A DNA stretch of 13,767 bases from an uncultured Chlorobiaceae bacterium (GTDB lineage: Bacteria > Bacteroidota > Chlorobiia > Chlorobiales > Chlorobiaceae). The stretch covers positions 1-13,767 of the forward strand of contig CAIYWF010000271.1 in the NCBI GenBank assembly GCA_903929845.1, given 5' to 3'. Position numbers and translations under genes: made by a program. The stretch's first letter is position 1. Each line of letters begins with the position of its first letter. The notes under the pieces were generated by a model that made no database searches, was not told where the DNA came from, and saw nothing but the letters and a program-made list of their open reading frames with translations. Shown one piece after another: positions 7,567 through 13,767 of this stretch.

Positions 7567-7601
7567 TTAGAGTTTTGCTTTATTAAAGTTATCACCAAGT
7601 A

Positions 7602-8675
7602 ATGATAGTTCCTGAGTATGGTCGGACGCTTAAAGCCGAGGAATGGTCTCCGGTCATCGATATGCTGCTTGTAGGTCAGCATTTTGTTCTTACAACCCAT
7701 GAAAATTCTGATGGTGACGGCCTCGGAAGTGAGGTGGCCCTTGCATTAGTGCTCAAGGCTCTCGGCAAAGAGGTTTCTATTGTCAATCCTACTGAAGTTC
7801 CTCCGAACTACCTTTTTCTCAAGCGGTTATATCCCATGGCACTTTTTGATAACAAAAGTGAGGAGGCTATTCAGGAGCTGTCGCTTTGTGATGTTGTCGT
7901 TCTTCTTGATGCCAATTTGCGGGACAGAATGGGCTCTCTCTGGCCTCATGTAAGCTTTTCGCAAGAAATTGGCCGTTTGAAACTTGCCAGTGTCGATCAT
8001 CATCTCGACCCGGATGATTTCTGTGATGTTATGGTTTGTGAAAATTATGCATCATCTACTGGTGAACTTGTCTACGGTCTTATTTACGCGCTTCAGGAAA
8101 GGCTGGGTCGTGAGCTGTTTACTCCTGAAGTTGCCGAAGCGCTTTATGTTGCAGTTATGACGGATACTGGTTCGTTCAGATTTCCCAAATCAACGCCCTA
8201 TGTATATCAGCTTGCCGGAGATCTCGTGAGCAAGGGAGCTGATGCGGCCGAGATTTACGACAGGATTTATAACTCTCTGACGCCCAATGCACTCAAGCTT
8301 CTTGGCGCGGCCCTTAGTGCTATTACAATTCTTGATAATGGCAATATTTCATGGCTCTTCATATCGCAGGATATGCTCAAGTTGACTGGAAGCAAACTGT
8401 TTGATACCGATCTTATCATCCGTTACCTTTTAAGTGTTCCTTCGGTTCGTATTGCTGTTCTGATGGTTGAGATGCAGGATGGAAGGACCAAGGCGAGTTT
8501 CAGGTCTCGTGGTAACATTTATGTCAATCAGTTGGCGAAAAAGTATGGGGGTGGTGGTCACATGAATGCTGCCGGATGTCTTTTCCCGTTTTCTTCCGAT
8601 AAAGCTCAGAAAGTACTGCTGGAAGATCTCAGGCTGTTTCTTCAGGAATCACAACAAGTAAATATCATACGTTAA
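7602..8675 (+). CDS. DHH/DHHA1 phosphoesterase, NrnA-like nanoRNase/pAp phosphatase
   Basis: Proteins of this family remove nucleotides from 2-5-mer RNA and often dephosphorylate pAp; some act on cyclic dinucleotide products. The 357-residue protein has the DHH motifs in order: motif I HENSDGDGLGS (33-43, aspartates D37 and D39), motif II LLDAN (D103), motif III VDHH (131-134), SSTGELVY (151-158), motif IV TDTGSF (187-192) and the DHHA1 glycine loop GGGGHMNAAG (316-325). The usual P in motif I is S here, a mild variation. All metal-binding residues appear present. It has an N-terminal extension of about 20 residues and no signal peptide. It opens the plus-strand operon and lies 17 bases before pepA. 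It could be called NrnA or a related RecJ-like subfamily; substrate cannot be told from the sequence. Confidence 0.9.
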   Translation: MIVPEYGRTLKAEEWSPVIDMLLVGQHFVLTTHENSDGDGLGSEVALALVLKALGKEVSIVNPTEVPPNYLFLKRLYPMALFDNKSEEAIQELSLCDVVVLLDANLRDRMGSLWPHVSFSQEIGRLKLASVDHHLDPDDFCDVMVCENYASSTGELVYGLIYALQERLGRELFTPEVAEALYVAVMTDTGSFRFPKSTPYVYQLAGDLVSKGADAAEIYDRIYNSLTPNALKLLGAALSAITILDNGNISWLFISQDMLKLTGSKLFDTDLIIRYLLSVPSVRIAVLMVEMQDGRTKASFRSRGNIYVNQLAKKYGGGGHMNAAGCLFPFSSDKAQKVLLEDLRLFLQESQQVNIIR

Positions 8676-8692
8676 CAGTATTATAGAATGTT

Positions 8693-10204
8693 ATGAAAGT
8701 AAAAGTAACAAAAAGTGATCTTCAAAGCGTCTCTACTGATCTTCTTGTACTGCCGTTCAGCAGCGTTGATCTCAACAAAGAGGCAGGACAGGCGCTTGCT
8801 GAAATCGGATTTGATGTTCGGGTATTGAAAGATTTTAAGGCGGAGGCTGGTGAGGTTGTTGTGTTGTATGGTGGCAGGACGGAATATTCAGCGGCAAGGA
8901 TTGCAATACTGGGAATTGGAGAAGGAAAAACCATTGATGATTGGCGCAAGGCAACAGTTTCTTTTGCCTCTAAAGCAACAGATTTGAAAATAGAAAAAGT
9001 TGCAGTAGACTGTTCTCGTATTGAGGCGCTCTCTGCTGCTACCGCGCAGCCTGTTGCGACGCTTGTCGCGGCCCTTGTCGAGGGCTGTTTTTCCGGGTCG
9101 TACCGCTTTGATTGCCTGAAAAGTGGCAAGCTTGATAAAAAAAGCTCTGGAGAGAAGTCGAAAGGTATTGCCGAACTGCTTATAAGGGTTAATTCCGGGG
9201 TTTTTGATGAGGCGGAAAAAGGAGCTGTGGACGGAAAAATTATTGGTTCTTGCCAGAAGATGGCTAAGGATATGGTTAATCTTCCAGGAAATCATCTGCA
9301 TGCAGGAGATATTGCAAAAGCCGCCATGGATTCCGGGAAAAAATATGGTTATGAGGTGACGGTTTTTCATAAAAAGGAGATAGAGGCACTTAGTATGGGC
9401 GGTCTGCTTGCGGTGAACAAGGGCAGCCATCATCCACCAACCTTCACTGTGCTTGATTATAAGCCAAAAGGAAAAGTCAAGGCGGTAATTGCTCTTATCG
9501 GTAAAGGAGTTACCTTCGATTCGGGCGGGATTTCGCTCAAGCCTTCTGAGAATATGGGGGAGATGAAGTCAGATATGTCTGGTGCTGCCAGTGTGTTGGG
9601 AGCTGTTGAGGCTGCTGCCCGTTTTGAACTGCCACTTCATGTTATAGGGTTTATTCCCGCAACAGACAATATGCCTGGCAGTACAGCCCAGCAGCCTGGT
9701 GATGTTATTACTACTTACTCGGGAATTACGGTTGAAGTTGGCAATACGGATGCTGAAGGACGACTGATTCTGGCCGATGCTCTGAGCTATGCAAAAGAGA
9801 AGTACAACCCAGATGTCATTGTTGATGTTGCGACACTGACAGGAGCCTGCATTGTTTCACTTGGCTATGCAGTAGCCGGTCTTTTCTGCAACAATGACAA
9901 GTTGGCTGAAGAGATTTATCAAGCTGGTCAGCAGTCAGGTGAAATGGTATGGCGGATGCCTCTTTGGGATCTTTATGGCGAACAGATAAAGTCTGATGTT
10001 GCTGATGTCAACAATACCGGTGGGCGTGGCGCAGGATCGGTTACTGCCGCCAAGTTTCTTGAGAAATTCATCGATGGACATAAAAACTGGGCTCATATTG
10101 ATATTGCAGGTCCTTCGTTTACTCCAAAAGGTTCAGGAAAAGTAAATGGAGGGACTGGTTTTGGTGTTGGTCTTCTTGTTGAATTGCTGAAAAAATGGTC
10201 TTGA
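8693..10204 (+). CDS. pepA: Leucyl aminopeptidase (M17 family)
   Basis: M17 aminopeptidases are cytosolic hexameric two-metal enzymes that release N-terminal residues from peptides during protein turnover; some also bind DNA. The 503-residue protein has the typical variable N-terminal domain (about 1-165) and a catalytic C-terminal domain. Active-site residues in family order are K271 (IGKGVTFDSGG), D276, K283 (SLKP), D294 (KSDMSG), and D353, E355 and R357 in NTDAEGRL (351-358). NLPGNHLH (196-203) is also typical. Nothing is missing. It follows the NrnA-like gene by 17 bases and precedes the hydrolase by 42, consistent with one transcript. No Shine-Dalgarno sequence is visible before the ATG; the N-terminal sequence is the family's normal length. 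Confidence 0.97.
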   Translation: MKVKVTKSDLQSVSTDLLVLPFSSVDLNKEAGQALAEIGFDVRVLKDFKAEAGEVVVLYGGRTEYSAARIAILGIGEGKTIDDWRKATVSFASKATDLKIEKVAVDCSRIEALSAATAQPVATLVAALVEGCFSGSYRFDCLKSGKLDKKSSGEKSKGIAELLIRVNSGVFDEAEKGAVDGKIIGSCQKMAKDMVNLPGNHLHAGDIAKAAMDSGKKYGYEVTVFHKKEIEALSMGGLLAVNKGSHHPPTFTVLDYKPKGKVKAVIALIGKGVTFDSGGISLKPSENMGEMKSDMSGAASVLGAVEAAARFELPLHVIGFIPATDNMPGSTAQQPGDVITTYSGITVEVGNTDAEGRLILADALSYAKEKYNPDVIVDVATLTGACIVSLGYAVAGLFCNNDKLAEEIYQAGQQSGEMVWRMPLWDLYGEQIKSDVADVNNTGGRGAGSVTAAKFLEKFIDGHKNWAHIDIAGPSFTPKGSGKVNGGTGFGVGLLVELLKKWS

Positions 10205-10246
10205 TAGTACAAGCTTTGCAAGAGTAGATCATCAACCTGAACGACT

Positions 10247-10951
10247 ATGATGACTGTACCCCACAATCCTGTAGTGATTATTCCTGGAGTTCTCTTTTGG
10301 GATACACTGTACGATACGATGAAAGAGGCGATTGCAGTGTATATACCTCAAGAGAGAGTCGCTGTTGCGCCAGTAACTCTTGTTGACTGGATAGGATTTC
10401 CTCCATCACCGGAAAGATCCACAAACCGGGTCATGAAAGTAGTTGACCGCACAGTCAGGGAAATGGGACGGAAATTTCCTGGTGAGCCGATAACCCTTGT
10501 GGCTCATAGCGGGGGAGGTTCAGTTGCGATGGTTTACTTGCTTGAAAAAACGTTTCAGGGGGATGTTTACCACCCGGGGAAGCATGTTGGAAAGCTGATT
10601 ACTCTCGGGACCCCTTTTCATACCCATGAATATTATGCAAAGATAAAGACAGATTTTATCTTCAGCCATCTGAATGCGGATTTTTTTGAGCGTTGTCATG
10701 TTGTTTCTGTCGTCAGCGATAAGTATTATGGCAATCCTTATGGGAGTATCGTCGAAAAAATGTGCTTCAGGTTTTACAAAAGCGTTCTTGATGAGGGCAA
10801 TATGAGAGGAGACGGGATTGTTCCCGCAAAAAGCTGTTTTCTTGAGGGTGCTGAAAATGTTACTATTCCTGATGCAGAACATTTGCCAACACCATATACC
10901 AGGTGGTATGGTACAAAAGAGGGGGTTAATCAATGGATTCAATGGCTTTAA
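10247..10951 (+). CDS. Alpha/beta hydrolase, putative lipase/esterase
   Basis: This 234-residue protein is a compact alpha/beta hydrolase. After a strand and oxyanion-loop region (VVIIPGVLFWDTLY, 9-22) comes the nucleophile elbow AHSGGGS (86-92, likely nucleophile S88). The acid is probably D189 in GDGIVP (188-193) and the base H212 in DAEHLP. The strand LITLGTPFH (118-125) resembles lipases of the PGAP1/class-2 type. No signal peptide is present, so a cytoplasmic or membrane-face enzyme is likely, substrate unknown. Similar proteins occur in phototrophs, as I recall, but this is not tested. Its 3' end overlaps the next gene by 19 bases. Two ATGs (10247, 10250) are available as start. Confidence 0.85.
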   Translation: MMTVPHNPVVIIPGVLFWDTLYDTMKEAIAVYIPQERVAVAPVTLVDWIGFPPSPERSTNRVMKVVDRTVREMGRKFPGEPITLVAHSGGGSVAMVYLLEKTFQGDVYHPGKHVGKLITLGTPFHTHEYYAKIKTDFIFSHLNADFFERCHVVSVVSDKYYGNPYGSIVEKMCFRFYKSVLDEGNMRGDGIVPAKSCFLEGAENVTIPDAEHLPTPYTRWYGTKEGVNQWIQWL

Positions 10952-11781
10952 GGGAGAGAAGACTCAGGGGTGCCGGTGTTGCTTTTTTTGTGTTCCTTTT
11001 GCTTCTCGCGTCTTGCAGTCCAGAGAAGCAAAAGCATGATCCCCAGCAGGAGCATATAGAATCAATGATGGCGATTCTTGCTCAGGTACAGAAAAATCTT
11101 GGCCGGATTCAACAGAAAGAGTCGGTTGTTGAACGTCTTTCTTCCGGGATTGAAGGCAAAGAAAGTCAGAATGTTGAGCAGATTGGCAAGGATATTGCTT
11201 CCAGTATCCGGTTTATTGATTCAACGCTTGTGGCAAGCAAAAATCTTGTCCGGAAGCTAGAAGAGGAGAACAGGTCATCCTCCTATCGTGTAGAATCTCT
11301 TGACCGACTTGTGTCGGAACTGCAAGTTGCTATTAATACAAAGGACAGCGAGGTGAACATCCTCAAGGGTCATGTTCAGAAGCTTAACAAACAACTTTCC
11401 TCTCTTATGGCAACAGTTGATGTTCTGGATGAGTATATCCAGAATCAGGAAGTTCAGCTTTATACGGCCTATTACATTTCCGGGACCTTTAATGAACTTG
11501 TGGACAAAGGTGTTCTTGTGCGTATCAATCCGTTTGAGAAGCTTTTTGGCAGTGAGTACCGTCTTGCGCCGGATTTTAATGTCAATCGCTTCAAAAAAAT
11601 TGATATTACAGAAACAAAAGATCTGTTTTTCGATAAGCCACTGAAGAACCTGAAAATTATAACACCACATACTGTAGGTTCTTACGAACTGGTCGGGGGT
11701 AAAACCTCATCGCTGCTCCTTATCCGCGATGAAAGTGCTTTCTGGCAAAAATCCAGATGTCTGGTGATCGTTGTAGAATAG
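10933..11781 (+). CDS. Coiled-coil lipoprotein, Cbp1-like C-terminal domain
   Basis: The 282-residue product has a lipoprotein signal: basic N-terminus (RERRLRG), hydrophobic core and lipobox LASC with C28. Residues about 35-160 form charged coiled-coil heptads. The C-terminal part (about 168-282) has TAYYISGTFNELVDKG, a DFN segment, KKIDIT and ITPHTVGSYEL, ending DESAFWQKSRCLVIVVE. This closely recalls a Bacteroidota lipoprotein family annotated as Cbp1-like adhesin, from memory. A role as a periplasmic or outer-membrane-anchored structural or adhesive lipoprotein is an inference. The start at 10933 is supported by a clear purine-rich AGAGGGGG seven bases upstream; ATG 10942 is an alternative. 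It overlaps the hydrolase by 19 bases and lies 18 bases before ugd. Confidence 0.85.
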   Translation: MDSMALRERRLRGAGVAFFVFLLLLASCSPEKQKHDPQQEHIESMMAILAQVQKNLGRIQQKESVVERLSSGIEGKESQNVEQIGKDIASSIRFIDSTLVASKNLVRKLEEENRSSSYRVESLDRLVSELQVAINTKDSEVNILKGHVQKLNKQLSSLMATVDVLDEYIQNQEVQLYTAYYISGTFNELVDKGVLVRINPFEKLFGSEYRLAPDFNVNRFKKIDITETKDLFFDKPLKNLKIITPHTVGSYELVGGKTSSLLLIRDESAFWQKSRCLVIVVE

Positions 11782-11799
11782 ATAAAAAAATGGGTAACC

Positions 11800-13137
11800 A
11801 TGAAAATAACCATATTCGGATCAGGTTATGTCGGACTGGTGACCGGTGCCTGTTTTGCAGAAGTCGGTAATGACGTGCTTTGTGTTGATATTGACCAACA
11901 GAAGATTGAAAGTCTCAGGGAGGGCAAGATTCCTATCCATGAGCCAGGTCTGGATGAAATTGTTGTCGAAAACATCAGGGAAGGTCGTTTAAAATTTACT
12001 TCGGATATTCGGGAAGGGGTTGAATTCGGGCTGTACCAAATCATTGCTGTTGGAACACCTTCCGATGAAGATGGCTCGGCGGATTTGCGCCATGTCCTCA
12101 GCGTTGCCGAAAGTATTGGGACTTTGATGCAGGAGTACCGTATCGTTATCAATAAATCAACGGTACCGGTTGGTACGGCTGATCTTGTCCGGGAAAAAAT
12201 AAGCTCGGTTCTTGCCGAGAGACAGGTAATTATTGATTTTGACGTTGTTTCAAACCCCGAGTTTCTCAAAGAGGGCGATGCGGTTAATGATTTCATGAAG
12301 CCCGAGCGGATCATTGTTGGGGTTGATGATCCGCGAACCAAAGAGTTACTGCGTTTTCTTTATTCTCCATTCAATCGCAGTCATGAGCGTTTTATCGCCA
12401 TGGATATTCGTTCAGCCGAACTGACCAAGTATGCCGCAAACGCCATGCTTGCGACAAAAATCAGTTTTATGAATGAAATTGCCAATATTGCCGAACGGGT
12501 TGGGGCCGATGTTGAAGCCGTAAGAAGGGGTATAGGATCGGATTCAAGGATTGGATTCTCTTTTATTTATCCTGGCGTCGGCTATGGAGGTTCCTGTTTT
12601 CCCAAGGATGTGCAGGCGCTTGAAAGAACTGCCCACAAGCATGGTTATCATTCACGGATTCTGCAAGCGGTTGAGGCGGTCAATCATGACCAGAAAAGCT
12701 CTATTGTCAGGAAAATCAGAAAGCATTACGGTAATGATATTACTGGTAAGGTTTTTGCTCTTTGGGGACTTGCCTTCAAGCCGAATACTGACGATATGCG
12801 TGAAGCTCCAAGTCGCAGGGTGATTGCAGAGCTTCTGGGAGAAGGTGCAAAGGTAAGAGTTTATGACCCGGTTGCCATGGATGAAGTCAGAAGGATATAC
12901 GGTGAGTGTGATGGAATTTTTTACGCATTGAACCCTGAGGATGCGGTGAAAGGTTCCGATGCGCTTGTGGTTCTGACCGAATGGCTTGTTTTCCGCAGTC
13001 CGGATTTTGATATGATAAAAAGAGATCTCAGCAATCCTGTAGTTTTTGACGGAAGAAATATCTATAGCCCGGAATTTATGGAGCAGTTGGGATTTACCTA
13101 TTATTCAATTGGTCGCCCGCCCCGAGGAGTGAAATAA
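11800..13137 (+). CDS. ugd: UDP-glucose 6-dehydrogenase
   Basis: This enzyme oxidises UDP-glucose to UDP-glucuronate with two NAD+, feeding capsule, exopolysaccharide and lipid-A-type glycan synthesis. The 445 residues contain the Rossmann motif GSGYVG (7-12), IHEPGL (46-51), NKSTVPVGT (118-126), NPEFLKEG (152-159) with E154, the catalytic lysine region TKYAANAMLATK (209-220, K210) and the catalytic cysteine C266 in GGSCFPKD (263-270) with D270. The C-terminal domain ends normally. It is the last gene of the plus-strand cluster, 18 bases after the lipoprotein. Its stop is 2 bases from the stop of the convergent thiD. UDP-N-acetyl relatives share the fold, but the motifs best fit Ugd. Confidence 0.96.
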   Translation: MKITIFGSGYVGLVTGACFAEVGNDVLCVDIDQQKIESLREGKIPIHEPGLDEIVVENIREGRLKFTSDIREGVEFGLYQIIAVGTPSDEDGSADLRHVLSVAESIGTLMQEYRIVINKSTVPVGTADLVREKISSVLAERQVIIDFDVVSNPEFLKEGDAVNDFMKPERIIVGVDDPRTKELLRFLYSPFNRSHERFIAMDIRSAELTKYAANAMLATKISFMNEIANIAERVGADVEAVRRGIGSDSRIGFSFIYPGVGYGGSCFPKDVQALERTAHKHGYHSRILQAVEAVNHDQKSSIVRKIRKHYGNDITGKVFALWGLAFKPNTDDMREAPSRRVIAELLGEGAKVRVYDPVAMDEVRRIYGECDGIFYALNPEDAVKGSDALVVLTEWLVFRSPDFDMIKRDLSNPVVFDGRNIYSPEFMEQLGFTYYSIGRPPRGVK

Positions 13138-13139
13138 AC

Positions 13140-13767
13140 TTATTGCCAAAGCCTGTAAAAGTGTTGCAGGGGGCCATTTCCGTTTCCGAGACTGTAGTTT
13201 ATTCCTGCCTCCAGCGCCCCGTCAATATAGGTTTTAGCTTTTTTTACAGCATTGTCAGTACTTTCTCCTTTGGCCATAAATGCAGCAATGGCTGATGAGA
13301 GTGTGCAGCCGGTTCCATGGTTGTTGCTGGTGATGATTTTTTTTGAGCTGAACCAGAAAAAACGATTCTCATAGAATAGACAGTCACGACATTCGTTGCT
13401 TCCGCCATGGCCCCCTTTCACCAGGACGGAGGCCGCTCCTGTTTTATGAAGTTGCACAGCCGCATCCTCTATCTCTTGCTTCGTTTCCAGCGGTTGTCTC
13501 ATGCCAGTGAGGAGAGCGGTTTCCGGCAGGTTCGGCGTAATCAGGGTGGCAAGGGGGAAAAGTTCTGCTATCATGAGAGGAATAGCCGCTGGAGGGAAAA
13601 AAGTGGTACCTCCCGAAGAACTGAGAGCAGTGTCCAGAATGACAGGAGGTTTATGCTTCAGCTCACTCAGTAATGACGCCACGGTTTTGATGATGGCGGC
13701 ACTTCCAAGCATACCGATTTTTACTGCGTCTATTGAGATATCAGCGTTAATGGCCCTGAATTGATCA
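13140..13767 (-). CDS. thiD: Hydroxymethylpyrimidine/phosphomethylpyrimidine kinase ThiD, C-terminal part (start beyond window)
   Basis: ThiD phosphorylates HMP-P to HMP-PP, the pyrimidine precursor of thiamine. The frame is open to the right edge, so about 208 residues are visible; the family is usually about 260-270 long, so roughly 55 N-terminal residues are missing. Visible motifs are DAVKIGMLGS, then DTALSSSGG, LITPNLPETALLTG, VLVKGGHGG and the anion-hole motif HGTGCTLSSAIA with the catalytic-type cysteine. A methionine (ATG at 13712) is internal, as the upstream residues AVKIG also match the family. The protein converges on ugd with 2 bases between stop codons. No terminator is seen between them. 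Related PdxK kinases share the fold, but GTGC and the sequence pattern favour ThiD. Confidence 0.93.
   Translation of the reverse strand, partial: DQFRAINADISIDAVKIGMLGSAAIIKTVASLLSELKHKPPVILDTALSSSGGTTFFPPAAIPLMIAELFPLATLITPNLPETALLTGMRQPLETKQEIEDAAVQLHKTGAASVLVKGGHGGSNECRDCLFYENRFFWFSSKKIITSNNHGTGCTLSSAIAAFMAKGESTDNAVKKAKTYIDGALEAGINYSLGNGNGPLQHFYRLWQ

Noticed and set aside
8888..9433. 181-codon minus-strand open frame inside pepA
   Set aside because: Antisense to the well-supported aminopeptidase and without recognisable features.
1..13767. CRISPR array, tRNA, rRNA or insertion sequence
   Set aside because: The gaps between genes are short (at most 172 bases) and none shows regular repeats, a cloverleaf pattern or transposase-like coding sequence.

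Overview
The window is a gene-dense piece of a bacterial chromosome with two clear gene blocks and a defence locus at its left edge. The weak or missing Shine-Dalgarno sequences before most genes, the core gene content and a lipoprotein resembling a Bacteroidota family suggest the Bacteroidota/Chlorobiota group, possibly a green sulfur bacterium (Chlorobium-like). That placement is an inference from memory of such proteins, not a demonstrated match.

Left edge (1-2289, minus strand): three overlapping genes, jetA-jetB-jetC, of a Wadjet plasmid-defence system, most likely type I (DUF3375, DUF4194 and an SbcC/MukB-like ATPase). Only the first 72 codons of jetC are inside the window. jetD, the nuclease subunit, would lie beyond the left edge. 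Hand counts give 58-60% G+C in sampled lines of this block, against about 38-40% in sampled lines of the right-hand operon, which suggests the locus was acquired by transfer. An AT-rich leader (2290-2461) separates it from the housekeeping genes.

Centre (2462-7488, minus strand): priA (primosomal helicase), a rho-independent terminator, then adk (adenylate kinase), an unrecognised 251-residue protein and rlmN (rRNA/tRNA adenine-C2 methyltransferase). In transcription order rlmN, the unknown gene and adk form a tight cluster ending at the terminator. priA starts only 11 bases beyond that terminator.

Right (7602-13137, plus strand): a likely five-gene operon divergent from rlmN. It encodes a DHH-family nanoRNase/phosphatase (NrnA-like), leucyl aminopeptidase (PepA), an alpha/beta hydrolase, a coiled-coil lipoprotein and UDP-glucose 6-dehydrogenase. 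Gaps are 17, 42, -19 and 18 bases. The first two recycle nucleotides and peptides; the last makes UDP-glucuronate for envelope polysaccharides. A partial thiD (thiamine pathway kinase) converges on it from the right edge with only 2 bases between the stop codons.

The notable system is the Wadjet operon. It is a described defence family, so what is new here would be its host, its junction with priA and its base composition rather than the mechanism. I saw no tRNA, rRNA, CRISPR array, insertion sequence or long repeat.
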